Below are positions 1-9,917 of a stretch of 64,000 nucleotides of DNA, one piece after another. Position 1 is the first letter of the stretch, and every line of letters begins with the position of its first letter. The stretch is from Ahaetulla prasina (lineage: Eukaryota > Chordata > Lepidosauria > Squamata > Colubridae): positions 19,488,821 through 19,552,820 of the forward strand of contig NC_080548.1 in the NCBI RefSeq assembly GCF_028640845.1, in the 5' to 3' direction. A program made the translations under genes and the position numbers. The notes beneath the pieces are model-generated. The model saw only the letters and a list, made by a program, of their open reading frames with translations, made no database searches and was not told the DNA's origin.

Positions 1-890
1 AGTCAGCTGCAACCGCGGCTGACTGTTGGGGGCGAGTCACTGGCCCCAACGGAAAGAGTGCGCAACTTGGGCGTTCTCCTGGATGAACGGCTGTCGTTTG
101 AAGATCACTTGACGGCCGTCTCCAGGAGAGCTTTTTACCAGGTTCGCCTGGTCCGCCAGTTGCGCCCCTTTCTTGACCGGGATGCCTTATGCACGGTCAC
201 TCATGCTCTCGTCACTTCTCGACTGGATTATTGCAATGCTCTCTACATGGGGCTACCTTTGAAGTGTACCCGGAGACTGCAGTTAGTCCAGAATGCAGCT
301 GCGCGGGTGATTGAGGGAGCACCGCGTTGCTCCCGGGTAACACCTCTCCTGCGCAGTCTGCACTGGCTACCTGTGGTCTTCCGGGTGCGCTTCAAGGTTT
401 TGGTTACCACCTTCAAAGCGCTCCATGGCTTAGGGCCCGGGTACTTACGGGACCGCCTGCTGTTCCACATGCCTCCCACCGACCCGCACGCCTCACAGAG
501 AGGGTCTTCTCAGGGTGCCGTCCGCCAAGCAGTGTCGGCTGGCGGCCCCAGGAAGGTCCTTCTCTGTGGGAGCACCTACTCTGGAGCGAACTTCCCCGGT
601 TTCGCCAATTGCCTGACCTTGGACCTTCCGGGAACTGAAAACTTATTTATTTATACAAGCAGGACTGGCCTGACTTTTTAAATTCTAAATTTAAATTTTA
701 AACTTTTAATGGTAATTTTATTGGGTATTTTTATGGTCAATCGACGGTTTTAATCTGGCCTTTCATTGAATAAGCTTTTTAATGGTTATTTTAATATGTA
801 TATTTATTGTTTTAAATGAAGGCTGTACACCGCCCTGAGTCCTTCGGGGGAAGGGCGGTATAGAAGTTTGATAAATAAATAAATAAGTTG
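1..890 (+). mobile_element. L2-type LINE, 3' part (runs off the window start)
   Basis: The translated body matches the C-terminal reverse-transcriptase region of L2/CR1-group LINEs, and the 3' UTR ends with 'CCGCCCTGAGTCCTTCGGG', 'GGGCGGTATA' and a short (AAATA)n tail near 870-886. The same terminus recurs in minus orientation at 7531, 21165 and 21915. The element continues beyond base 1, so its 5' end is not visible. It is an inactive fragment. Confidence 0.85.
58..681 (+). pseudogene. L2 LINE reverse transcriptase C-terminus (frameshifted)
   Basis: The frame reads LGVLLDERLSFEDHL, then TSRLDYCNALYMGLP and LQLVQNAAARVI. This is the thumb/C-terminal block that follows the RT palm in L2-like LINEs. 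After about residue 140 the expected LINE C-terminus moves into another frame (PARLTERVFSGCRP at about 327-638), so a frameshift lies near 480-500. The catalytic palm would lie upstream of the window. The closest relative in this window is the minus-strand copy at 22381-23268. This is not a host gene. Confidence 0.85.
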
Positions 891-921
891 TTGCAACATC
901 ATATTCTTCTTAAATTACTAT

Positions 922-991
922 ACAGGTCATCCTTGACTTACAGCCATTTCTTTAGGAACCGTTCAAAGTTACCGCAGCACTGGAAAAATTG
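922..991 (+). repeat. Fragment of the 'TCCTCGACTTACGACC' interspersed repeat
   Basis: It starts with ACAGGTCATCCTTGACTTAC and contains the GCAGCACTGGAAAAA motif shared with the longer copies at 2385-2755 and 5696-6085. It is short and diverged. The family has inverted termini (ACAGGTAGTCCTCGACTTAC at one end, its reverse complement at the other), which suggests a non-autonomous DNA transposon; its class is not established here. Confidence 0.6.
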
Positions 992-1089
992 ACAAAATGA
1001 AAATGAAAAAAATAACCCTCACGCTTATAATCATTGCAATATCCTTACAATCACCTGATTAAAATTCAGAGGTTTGGCAACTCTATTTA

Positions 1090-1734
1090 CTCCTTTCCTT
1101 CCCTTCCCTTCCCTTCCCTCCCTCCTTCCTTCCTTCCTTTCTTCCTCACCCCTCCCTCCCTTCTTTCCTGCCTTCGTTCCCTTCCCTTCCCTTCCCTTCC
1201 CTTCCCTTCCTTCCTTCCTTCCTTCCTTCCTTCCTTCCTTCCTTCCTTCCTTCCTTCCTTCCTTCCTTCCTTCCTTCCTTCCTTCCTTCCTTCCTTCCCT
1301 TCCTCCCTCTTCCTTCCTCCCTCCCTCCCTCCTTCCTTCCTTCTTCCTTCCTTCCTTCCTTCCTTCCTTCCTTCCTTCCTTCCTTCCTTCCCTCCTTCCC
1401 TTCCCTTCCTTCCTTCCTTCCCTTCCCTTCCTTCCTTCCTTCCTTCCTTCCTTCCTTCCTCCCTCCCTTCCCTTCCCTTCTCTTCCCTCCTTCCTTCCTC
1501 CCTTCCCTCCCTCCCTTCTCCCTTCCTCCCTCCCTCCTTCCTCCCTTCCCTTCTCTTCCCTCCTTCCTTCCTCCCTTCCCTCCCTCCCTTCTCCCTTCCT
1601 CCCTCCCTCCTTCCTCCCTCCCTTTTCCTTCCTCCCTCCCCCCCTCCCTCCCCCTCCTTTCTCCTTCCTTCCTTCCTTCCTTCCTTCCTTCTTTCCTTCC
1701 TTCCTTCCTTCCTTCCTTCCTTCCTTCCTTCCTG
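1090..1734. repeat. Long polypyrimidine tract, (CCTT)n/(CCCTT)n
   Basis: About 640 bp of almost pure C/T on the plus strand, mainly CCTT with CCCTT and CCCTCC variants. The minus strand is (GGAA)n and gives long false open frames of KEGRKEGR type. Such homopurine-homopyrimidine mirror repeats can form triplex (H-DNA). No gene is supported here. Confidence 0.95.
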
Positions 1735-2384
1735 ATAATAGACACAGTTCCTCCCCTTCAAGTGCTTTTTGGTTGCACTTTGCTCCAATATTCACATTTT
1801 TGTGTGCATCTTTTGACTTGCAAATTTGCAAAGTACAGCCAAATTGCTTTCCTGTTGGCATATGAATTGTGGAAATGCGAATTGGGTAAAATCAAACTCA
1901 AATAACCCCACAAAAAGTTGAACAAAGTTCCCTACCATACTTAAGGGTATGCAAAACTTTTTCCAGATGGCACGCACAATTAAATACATGTACATAGATG
2001 AGAGCAGATCAGCAGCAATGGTGCCTAGAAACATGTATCAGCTTCTACTAATCAGATTACATCAAAGTATTCCTGCTTAATTAGCTAGTGGATTAGATTA
2101 CTTCCCAGACTTCATTGATTTGCACCAAAGGGGGATTTGTAGTTGAAATACAAGCCTAACTATGATTTTTTTTTTGATTGCACTATTAATTTGTTCACAG
2201 TACACATAACAAGCATTTTGACTTTTAAAAGAGAGATAATAAAAGATTATGACTTGTCTGTTACATGCCAAATAACTATAGTTGATCACCGTAAAATTCC
2301 CTGGTCTGGTTTAGGTTAAGTTTTTGTAATGCATCTTTCAGAAGGATTATCCTTTTTAAAGATGTATCTTTCATAAGCATTTAT
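1735..2384. other. Unassigned, apparently single-copy DNA
   Basis: AT-rich sequence with no coding frame, tandem array or recognisable transposon terminus. Open frames here are short and of unbiased composition. Confidence 0.5.
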
Positions 2385-2755
2385 ACAGGTAGTCCTCGAC
2401 ATACGACCACAATTGAGCCCAACATTTATGTTGCTAAGCAAGATACATCTTAAGTGAGTTTCGGCCCATTTTATGACCTTTCTTGCCACGGTCATTAAGT
2501 GAGTCACCCAGTTTTTAAGTTAGTTATGCGGTTGTTAAGTGAATCTGGCTTCCCCATTGACTTTGCTTGCCAGAAGGTCGTAAAAGGGGATCGCATGAAT
2601 CCCAGGACAGTGCAACGGTCGTAAATGTGAGTCAGTTGCCAGCTGTCTGAATTTTGATCACATGACCATGGATATGCTGCAATGGTCATAAGTGCGAAAA
2701 ATAGTCATAAGTCACTCTTTCCAGTGCTTGTTATAACTGCAAACAATGAACGGTT
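2385..2755 (+). repeat. 'TCCTCGACTTACGACC' interspersed repeat, near full length
   Basis: Begins ACAGGTAGTCCTCGACATAC and runs through the family's shared blocks: TGGCTTCCCCATTGAC, a GATCACATGACCATGG-like block and CATAAGTGCGAAAAATAGTC. It ends near the AACGGTTG motif. Related copies lie at 5696-6085, 7845-7990, 31850-32170, 41443-41760 and 63143-63520. The family looks like a MITE with inverted ends; I cannot name its superfamily. Confidence 0.7.
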
Positions 2756-2784
2756 GTGTATGTAAATGTATGCAGATTTTTTGT

Positions 2785-2941
<157 letters not shown>

Positions 2942-3710
2942 GACCTGGAAGGAGCATTGTTATTCATATTATTCATTTTGGCAAATTCTACAAGTTCATA
3001 GAAATCCCTCCAGTTTCTTTTACATTTTGAGTCCTGTTATGACTCTTCTTTGATCTTATCTGGATTGTACTGGTTTAATTTTATTAGCCTGCTGTGGAAT
3101 TCTCATTGCGCTCTAATGCCATAATCAGCCTCCGCTCTGTTACAACTTCAGCTAAAGCTGACTTTTGTTGTTTGTTTGTTTATTGGAGAAAATTGACCAT
3201 CATTTAGATGTTGTTTCGTTAAAGGGGTGGGAGAAAAAAAGTAGCATTTGGATGGATTATTATTTTTTTGCTTCTTAAAAATAATGAGGAACTCTCAGGG
3301 ACCAGATGACTTCGCTGTGAACTCTTAAGAAGACAATTGGACCCTCTTTTTTGTCAAAGGACAAGAAAAAACAGATTTCTCCTCTTTGCCCTGTAGCCTC
3401 CTGGGAAATTACTTGGAATTATATCAGTTAGTTTACCAGGATTTATAGAGGAGATGCCAGTTTATGAAATGTCAAGCAAAGGATGAAAACCAGCAGGGAA
3501 GGTTTCATTGATTGCAAGTTGTTTAGAAGTTGGACTCAGTAGGTGGTGCTGGAAAGAAGGTGGGGGATATATATATATATATATATCCGAAAATGGATCA
3601 TTTTGATTTTCTTCAGCCAACCAGCACTTTTAACAGGATTATTTATAATTATTGACTATTTTATATCTTCTTTTTCCTTTAGGAGCTCAGGATGGTGCTT
3701 TACCGTTTTC
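2942..3710. other. Unassigned DNA with a short (TA)n run
   Basis: No gene or recognisable mobile element. A (TA)n run of about 20 bp lies at 3567-3587. The right edge (3711-3724) is the left target-site duplication of the next SINE. Confidence 0.5.
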
Positions 3711-3724
3711 TACCAGCCAATATT

Positions 3725-4087
3725 CAAGGGATGCAGTGGCTTAATGGATAAGGCACTGAGCTTGTCGATCGAAAGGTCGGCAGTTCAGCGGTTCGAATCC
3801 TTAGTGCTGTGTAACGGGGGTGAGCTCCCGTTACTTGTCCCAGCTTCTGCCAACCTAGCAGTTCGAAAGCACAGAAAAAATGCAAGTAGAAAAATAGGGA
3901 CCACCTTTGGTGGGAAGGTAACAGCGTTCCGTGTGCCTTTGGCATTGAGTCATGCCGGCCACATGACCACGGAGACGTCTTCTGACAGCACTGGCCTTTT
4001 CGGCTTTGAAACGGAGATGAGCACTGCCCCCTAGAGTCAGGAACGACTAGCACGTATGTGCGAGGGGAACCTTTACTTTTACATTTT
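3725..4087 (+). mobile_element. tRNA-derived SINE (family B) with perfect 14-bp TSD
   Basis: The 5' part is a tRNA-like head with an internal RNA polymerase III promoter: an A-box-like TGGCTTAATGGATAAGG and a B-box GGTTCGAATCC at about 3789-3800. The body ends CGAGGGGAACCTTTACTTTTA. The element is bracketed by TACCAGCCAATATT at 3711-3724 and 4088-4101, a perfect 14-bp TSD, which fixes its boundaries and shows LINE-mediated insertion. Minus-strand copies lie at 52926-53280, 56073-56432 and 62330-62671. The 109- and 163-residue frames overlapping it are chance frames. Confidence 0.92.
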
Positions 4088-4164
4088 TACCAGCCAATAT
4101 TTCCAGAACAATAATCATTCTGTGTGGAATATGGGGGTTGAGAAATATTTCGCTGGCCCAAAAC

Positions 4165-4381
4165 CAGTGGTGGGTTGCCCCCAGTTTGGACCAGTTCTAT
4201 AGAACCTGTAGTAAAACCGGCAGGAGGCTCCGCCCACTGATCTGAACATCATCAAAAGTGATATGCACATGCTCAGAAGTTTCTGCGTATGCGCAGAAAA
4301 GCACACGGACGTGAGTGTAGCGAGCGAGCACACACGGGCACAATGCGAACTGGTAGTAAAGGTAAGTGGAACCCACCCCTG
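4165..4381. mobile_element. Non-autonomous hAT element, CAGTGGTGGG family
   Basis: 217 bp with inverted ends CAGTGGTGGGTTGCC and GGAACCCACCCCTG. It is flanked by a perfect 8-bp TSD, CCCAAAAC, at 4157-4164 and 4382-4389. No coding capacity. An 8-bp TSD with CA..TG termini is diagnostic of the hAT superfamily. Confidence 0.9.
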
Positions 4382-4481
4382 CCCAAAACTGCCCAATGAG
4401 ATTCCCAGGAGGGAGGGGCTGCAATCCAGAGGAGCAAGAGACAACTCAGTTCAGATAGTTTATGTGTGAGAAAGAGGGTGA

Positions 4482-4570
4482 AGATAGCAATAGCACCTAG
4501 ACATATACAGCTGTACAGTGCTTTACAGCCCTCTCTAAGTGGTTTACAGATTCAGCATATTATCCCTCTC
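4482..4570 (-). mobile_element. tRNA-derived SINE (Sauria/Squam type), 3' fragment
   Basis: The blocks AGCAATAGCAC and CCTCTCTAAGTGGTTTACAG match the 3' half of the larger copies at 16258-16490 and 59832-60068. The tRNA head is missing. Confidence 0.7.
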
Positions 4571-4617
4571 ACTTTTCGAAATGTAACTTCCCAGCACACC
4601 CAAAGGTACGTGAAGCA

Positions 4618-4690
4618 GCTGGCCATAACATGATTGTGTGCTAGAGTTGTGAAACTTAACATGATTGTGTGCTAGAGTTGCAAAGCTGAT
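4618..4690. repeat. Short tandem duplication, about 35-bp unit
   Basis: The block AACATGATTGTGTGCTAGAG followed by TTG occurs twice in direct orientation, at about 4626 and 4659. It is a small local duplication with no functional implication. Confidence 0.7.
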
Positions 4691-4769
4691 CTAAATAGCA
4701 ACTTATTTAGCACTTAGACTTATATACTGCTTTGCAGTGCTTTTACGGCCTTCTCAAAGTGGTTTACAG

Positions 4770-5535
4770 CAGCGGTCACCAACTGGTCCGCAAGAAAATT
4801 TTGGTGGCCCGCAGAAAAATTATTTGCAGTTTTTATATTGCACTAAATCAGGGGTCCTCAAACTACGGCCCCTTGGACAGATACATGCAATGAATGTTTG
4901 TGTTGCTGCAGAGAGTCTCCCCCTTCGGGATCTTTTTGTGTGGGTCAAAGGGGGGCAGAAATTCTGATTTGTGGTCTGCTTCAACCTCCTGGTGCAGGGC
5001 TTTGGGTGAAGGCTGGAGGGAAGTGCCACTGGTGGCGAAGAGTCGGAGGGCCTTGTTCCAGTGGGACTGCCTCATGGCCTGGAACTGGCTGACCATCTCA
5101 GCCCGCTGACCCTCCAGATGCCTGTATCTGGCCTTGCACTCCCGCAGGTCTTCCCTCTGCTTGGAAAGCCTATGCTTGTAGTCCTCAGTGAGGTGCTTCT
5201 GCTGAGCTTCCTTCTCGGTCAGATCCAATTTGGACTGAGCCAGCTGTTTTGCAAACTCTTTCTCGTGGTAGCTGCTTAGCTCCAACAACTGTTTCCTGTT
5301 GGGGCCCTAAGAAGCCCAGGTGGGGAGGCGAGGAGTGGCTGGGAGGGGAGGGGGCGAGTAAAGGCTGGCGAGGTGCCCCTTGATTTGAGTGACATCGAGT
5401 TGGTCTTGCCCACCCAGTCACATGACCACCTAGCCATGCCCCACTTAGGTCATTAGGCAGATCATATTAGTTGTCTGCAAGATTTAAAGTTATGAAGTTA
5501 GTGGTCCCTGAGGTACTAAAGGTTGGGGACCCCTG
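4770..5535 (-). mobile_element. hAT element carrying a coiled-coil coding segment, copy 1
   Basis: 766 bp between CAGCGGTCACCAACTGG and GGTTGGGGACCCCTG, with a perfect 8-bp TSD GTTTACAG at 4762-4769 and 5536-5543. No transposase is present. Most of the interior is an open frame on the minus strand encoding a charged, helical peptide (separate entry). An inner hAT-like terminus (CAGGGGTCCTCAAACTACGG) begins near 4849. Sister copies are at 23423-24165 and 50006-50758. Confidence 0.88.
4863..5306 (-). pseudogene. Captured coiled-coil protein segment inside hAT, copy 1 (intact frame)
   Basis: An uninterrupted frame of about 147 codons, with no ATG at its start and a TAG directly upstream. It reads KQLLELSSYHEKEFAKQLAQ, then HLTEDYKHRLSKQREDL, then EMVSQFQAMRQSHWNKAL. 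The first about 90 residues are rich in E, K, Q and L with heptad-like spacing, typical of a coiled coil; a Pro/Ser-rich tail follows. The frame begins just after an AG in the minus-strand context CTTCTTAGGGCCCCAACAG, which would suit a 3' splice site. No transposase motif is visible. I infer capture of host exon sequence. The parent gene is not recognised with confidence; a centrosomal coiled-coil protein such as centrobin is only a guess. Confidence 0.6.
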
Positions 5536-5695
5536 GTTTACAGAGTCAGCCTATTGCCCCCAACAATCTGGGTCCTCATTTTACCCACCTCAGAAGGATG
5601 GACGGTTGAGTTAACCTTGAGCCTGGTGAGATTCAAACTGCCAAATTGCAGGCAGCCAGCAGAAGTAGCCTGCAGTACTGCACTCTAACCACTGC

Positions 5696-6085
5696 AGTCC
5701 TTGACTTATAATCATTTGTTTAGTGACCATTTACAGCTGCAGCGGCTCTGAAAATAGTGACTTATGTCTATTTTTCACACTTACGACCGTTGCAGCATCC
5801 CCATGGTCACGTGATCAAAATTCTGACGCTTTAGCAACTGGTTCATATTTATGACAGTTCCAGGGTCCCCGGAGTCATGTGATCCCGTTTTATGACCTTC
5901 TGAGTCAATGGGGAAGCCAGACTCTGACTTAACGACTGTGTTTCTAAGTTAACTACTGCAGTGATTCATTTAACAACCGTGGCAGGAAAGGTCGTGAAAT
6001 GAAGCAAAACTCCCTGAACAATAGTCTCGCTTTGCAATGAAAATTTTGGGCTCAGTTGCGGTCGTAAGTTGAGGACGAGCTGTAT
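5696..6085 (-). repeat. 'TCCTCGACTTACGACC' interspersed repeat, minus orientation
   Basis: The plus strand shows CAGTCCTTGACTTATAATC at the left and GTCGTAAGTTGAGGAC at the right, with the family blocks (CATGGTCACGTGATC, CAATGGGGAAGCCAGA) between. The two ends are inverted relative to each other. Confidence 0.7.
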
Positions 6086-6802
6086 ATGCTTTATGGATGG
6101 GTCAGGGTGCTTTATTTTGGCAAGATTGTTCAATCCTGAACTATGTATATTATCTTTTATTGAAAGATTGGAAGACCACACAGAGACCTCCTACAAATGA
6201 GATTAAGGCACGAGTGAAACAGTTACTGAAAGAAAATATTTTCATAAAATGACTTCATGACAAACGTGCAGCGTGAAAAGCAACGAACCAGCAGTCAAAT
6301 AGCCCCAGATACCAAGTGCAGATGGAATACTTACTCAACTATTTAAAACTGCAGGAAAAGACACTGCTTAAATATTAGCAATGCTATGTCAACAATTATA
6401 GAGTGAAACTCAGTAGTCCAGAAAAAATAAGCCAGTATCTACAGTAATTATACTCAAGGACAAAGATATTACTGAACCATTTCTCTAATTCTTCATGCGA
6501 GCTAGATTTTGCTTGAGATCCTACAAAAGAGAGACCAGCGGGGGGAAGTGGGGGGGGAAGGAAGGAGGGAGGGAAGGAGAGGGGGAGAGATGCCAAGCAA
6601 AGTCTCAGATTTTAGAAAAGACACAGAGGCACTCAATTAGAGAGTTAATAGAAGATGGATCACAGAATACATGATTGAGGAAGGAGACTTATTTTTGCAT
6701 TATTGGCCATAGTATGACCTTGATTGTGTAGGTCATGATAGAATGTAGAATACATTAAAATGAATGACGTGCCAGAATATCTGATCGTTCTTCTAAGAAA
6801 AC
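6086..6802. other. Unassigned AT-rich DNA
   Basis: No gene or recognisable mobile element. A purine-rich stretch (GGAAGGAAGGAGGGAGG type) lies at about 6541-6590. Confidence 0.45.
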
Positions 6803-6903
6803 TGAATTGAATTGAATACTTTATTTGGCCAAGTGTGATTAGACATACAAGGAATTTGTCCTCAATGCAGAAGCTCTCAATGTACATGCAAAGCAATAGA
6901 ATC
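6803..6903 (-). mobile_element. CR1/L3-type LINE tail (snake L3) with AATTG tail
   Basis: Minus-strand 3' terminus: the plus strand reads (AATTG)n, then TTTATTTGGCCAAGTGTGAT and the CAAGGAATTTGTC block. It is the same terminus as at 7178, 19640, 26516, 31620 and 41149. The expected AATAG tail is replaced by AATTG repeats. Confidence 0.8.
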
Positions 6904-6905
6904 TT

Positions 6906-6955
6906 CCTCCACCACCTCCACCTCCTCCTCCTCCTCCTCCTCTTCCTCCTCCGCA
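6906..6955. repeat. (CCT)n-rich microsatellite
   Basis: About 50 bp of CCA/CCT trinucleotides. The RRRKRRRRRR open frame is its translation. Confidence 0.85.
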
Positions 6956-7177
6956 TACTACTAAGAGGAGGTAGTAAAGAAGATAATAAAACATAACAAT
7001 GAACAGGAAGTTACAAGAAGTTTATCTGAGTAAGTCTCTTTTTCTGAAGATGTACATAAAAATGGGCAGGGCTTCAATTGCACAATGATAACTGCATTTT
7101 TGGGCCACATCCTGAGATCTCCCAGCATGCAAATCAAATGGGATCTTGAGACGAAAGACACAGTAGCAAAGATACGT

Positions 7178-7490
7178 ATATAAAATAGAATAAAATAGAA
7201 TTTTTTATTGGCCAAGTGTGATTGGACACACAAGGAATTTGTCTTGGTGCATATGTTCTCAGTGAACATAAAAGAAAAGATACCTTCATCAAGGTACAAC
7301 ACTTACAACACTTAATGACAGTCATAGGGTACAAATAAGCAATCAGGAAACAATCTCAGTATAAATCATAAGGATACAAGCAACAAAGTTACAGTCATAA
7401 GTGGAAGGAGATGGGTGAGAGGAACGATGAGAAGATTAATAGTAGTGCAGATTTAGTAAATAGTTTGACAGTGTTGAAGGAATAGTGGCA
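7178..7490 (-). mobile_element. CR1/L3-type LINE 3' region
   Basis: On the plus strand AATAG-like repeats (AAAATAGAATAAAATAGAAT) are followed by TTTATTGGCCAAGTGTGATT, GACACACAAGGAATTTGTC and the further 3' UTR through TAATAGTAGTGCAGATT. Colinear with 19640-19920 and 26516-26850. No coding part is retained. Confidence 0.85.
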
Positions 7491-7530
7491 AATAACTCAA
7501 ATCATAGGTAAATGGCACCAGAGATACTCC

Positions 7531-7532
7531 AC

Positions 7533-7587
<55 letters not shown>

Positions 7588-7840
7588 TTCGTATTTTTAT
7601 ACCGCCCTATCTCCCTAAGGACTCAGGGCGGTGTACAGCCATGTAAAAACACATAAATATACAAAGTAAAACATTCATCTAAAAAACTTATTATAAAGGC
7701 CAAATATTTAAAATAAACATATAAATAATAAAACCCAATTTAAAACCAAAATCTAAAATTTAGTCATTTAAAAATTTAAAACCCTAGTCCAGTCCTGCGC
7801 AAATGAATAGATGTGTCTTAAGCTCGCGGTGGAACTTATG
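7531..7840 (-). mobile_element. L2-type LINE 3' end with (TTTA)n tail
   Basis: On the plus strand an about 57-bp (TTTA)n run leads into ATACCGCCCTATCTCCCTAA and GGACTCAGGGCGGTGTACAG, the reverse of the L2 terminus at about 815-890. Only the 3' UTR remains. Confidence 0.85.
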
Positions 7841-7844
7841 ACCG

Positions 7845-7990
7845 CAATTATATCCAAAAGTTCTGTCGCTAAACAAAACAGTGACTTTTGCTCCATTTTA
7901 GGACCTCTTTAACCAGTCAGTTGTTAAGTGACTCTGGCTTCCCCATTGACCTTACTAAATGAATGGTTGTAAATCGAAGATTATCTGTAA
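7845..7990 (-). repeat. 'TCCTCGACTTACGACC' repeat fragment
   Basis: Contains CTGGCTTCCCCATTGACC and the TTGTTAAGTGAC block of the family. Both termini are lost. Confidence 0.55.
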
Positions 7991-8759
7991 TCCAAATTCA
8001 ACGAAATTCAGTTAAATATCGCAATGCATCCAGAGCCAGGAGAGTGACCTTTTATAACAATCATAATATAGTCTTTGTGTGCCCTCAGCCAAATAAATAC
8101 TCAAAAGAGGTAGAGGGATATAGAAAGTAATATTTCAGTAGGTATATATTCATATTTCCTATTGCTACCTGTTTACACTGCACATTATTCAGTCTTTCTC
8201 AACTTGGATATGAAATGTCCCATCTATTCTTGGTGGGCTGATAGGGAATGCTTTTATTTCCCCCCTTTTTTTGTTTAAAAGAAAAAAACAAAACCACACA
8301 GTCATGTTGTCACAAGGTAGAAGATACAAACTAGAGATGCTAGTAATAAAATTAATCCTCCTATGAAATCTTATCAACCCTCAAACAACCGAGGTACTAT
8401 ATCTTATGTCCTGGGCAGCTCTGAATTCATTCATTACCAGGTTCATTGGACCAGAGAGTTTATAAGCCTCTATATCTGAATAGAGATGATGTACAATTTC
8501 CTGGTCCGTAGGCCACAGAGTTAACCCAAGTTACTGGCCCATGCTACAGTTTGCCAACCTTTCCATTTTAAGAGCCCCAACATTTTATAAGCTGTCATTT
8601 AGTGAAGCTTTTCCCTTCTCCGCATACCTGAGATGCAGCTTATTCATCTTCTGAAATTGTCTTCCCAGTGAAGTATATTAATTTTTGCAGGACATATAAT
8701 AATGTTTAACTCTGGGAATATTTTACCAGCCGTACCAAAGCAACTTTCTTAGGTGATGC
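7991..8759. other. Unassigned DNA
   Basis: No gene or repeat recognised. Open frames are under 65 codons and of unbiased composition. Confidence 0.45.
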
Positions 8760-9084
8760 CCTTAAGGTGATCCAATATTTGAGGGGCTTCCACAGAGAGG
8801 AGGGGGTCAAGCTATTTTCCGAAGCACCTGAAAGCCAAACAAGGAATAATGGATGGGAACTGGACAAAGAGAGATTCAACCCGGAAATAAGGAGAAATTT
8901 TCTGAAAGTGAGAGCAAATCAACCTGTGGAACAGAAGTTGCCTTCAGAAGTTGTGGGAGCTTCATCACTGGAAGTTTTCAAGAAGAGACTGGACTGCTAT
9001 CTGTCAGAAATGGTGTAGGGTCTGCTTGGGTGGGGGGTTGGACTAGATGACCTACAAGTCCCTTCCAACTCTGTTAATCTGTAT
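8760..9084 (+). mobile_element. CR1 LINE, 3' end
   Basis: The translation reads IQYLRGFHREEGVKLFSEAP, NNGWELDKERFN and SLEVFKKRLDCYLSEMV, the conserved CR1 ORF2 C-terminus. It is followed by GGGGGTTGGACTAGATGACC and TTCCAACTCTGTTAATCTG, the CR1 terminal repeat. A frameshift separates the CR1 frame around 8950. Severely 5' truncated, as usual for CR1. Confidence 0.9.
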
Positions 9085-9917
9085 CTGATGGAAGAAATGT
9101 CTTCCATTACAGAGTTTTGGATTCACATGGATTGGATGTAAATTTGCAATTCCATCCAATGTGCCATTTGCTTCGGTTTTGCTGCTTGAACCTCAGAATT
9201 AAGTAGTCGTAGCATCTTTCAGTCATCAGCCAGCATAAACTACATTCAGCAATCAAATTGCAGCCATCCCATGATGATAACCATCTAATCTACCCACGGT
9301 AGGACATTAATGAATCACTGACTAGCACAAACTATGAAATTGTGATACTGGTCACGATACATATCTGGTGAAAATCAAGATTAAAATTTAATAAAGTTAA
9401 AGAAATAGCAAGAACACAAAAACCATTTATAGCTTAGTGCTCTGGGTAATATTAGTCATGTCTACCACAATCAATATTGATTGGTTTTCCAGAAGAGTGC
9501 TAAAACCTGGTTTTGCCAAATTAACATGGGGTCTAGTGTACGATGCGGCCTGGGGATGGCTAGTGGTTCGAGGACTTATTAATCTTTAGCCTTCTGAATG
9601 TTTAACTTTTATTTTTATTTGCAAGTTCTAAATTGTTCTTAATTCTGTCTTTAATCTGTGCTTTTATTCATATTTTATTTATATGGTTTTCTTATGATCT
9701 GGTCAACTGGCCAGAGTCACTTCAGTGAGATGAGTGGGGTAGAAATGTTACAAATACCATAAAAATAAAATAAAATATCAAAACCTGCCAAACGAAGATA
9801 TTTGATCTTGGATGGATCAGAGATCATGATTGGGGGTAATCATGATCTCTGATGAGAAACTATTGTAGACTTTCTCCGAATAAATTACAGTAACAGATTC
9901 TCGGTTAGCTAAGCCAC
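9085..9917. other. Unassigned DNA with a SINE/LINE-like tail at about 9700-9777
   Basis: Mostly unrecognised. Near 9700-9777 a GAGATGAGTGGGGTAGAAAT motif is followed by an AAAATAAAATA tail, which resembles a retroposon 3' end. The rest of that element is not identified. Confidence 0.35.

Larger units (their letters stand above)
4698..5695 (-). mobile_element. tRNA-derived SINE (Sauria/Squam type) split by a hAT
   Basis: The SINE 3' part (TAGCACTTAGACTTATATA) lies at 4698-4769. The rest, ending in the tRNA-like head (GCACTCTAACCACTGC on the plus strand), lies at 5536-5695. Between them sits the 766-bp hAT at 4770-5535. The 8 bp GTTTACAG is repeated on both sides, so the SINE was present first. 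Confidence 0.85.

Noticed and set aside
1031..1865. Several 200-276 residue open frames rich in KEGR or PSFL
   Set aside because: They are translations of the CCTT/GGAA simple repeat on both strands; composition is entirely periodic.
3735..3810. Possible tRNA gene (A-box and B-box present)
   Set aside because: The tRNA-like part continues into a SINE body, occurs in several copies and lacks a complete cloverleaf; it is a SINE head.
3543..4053. 163- and 109-residue frames suggesting a small gene
   Set aside because: They run across a tRNA-derived SINE with a 14-bp TSD; the same frames recur in the other SINE copies.
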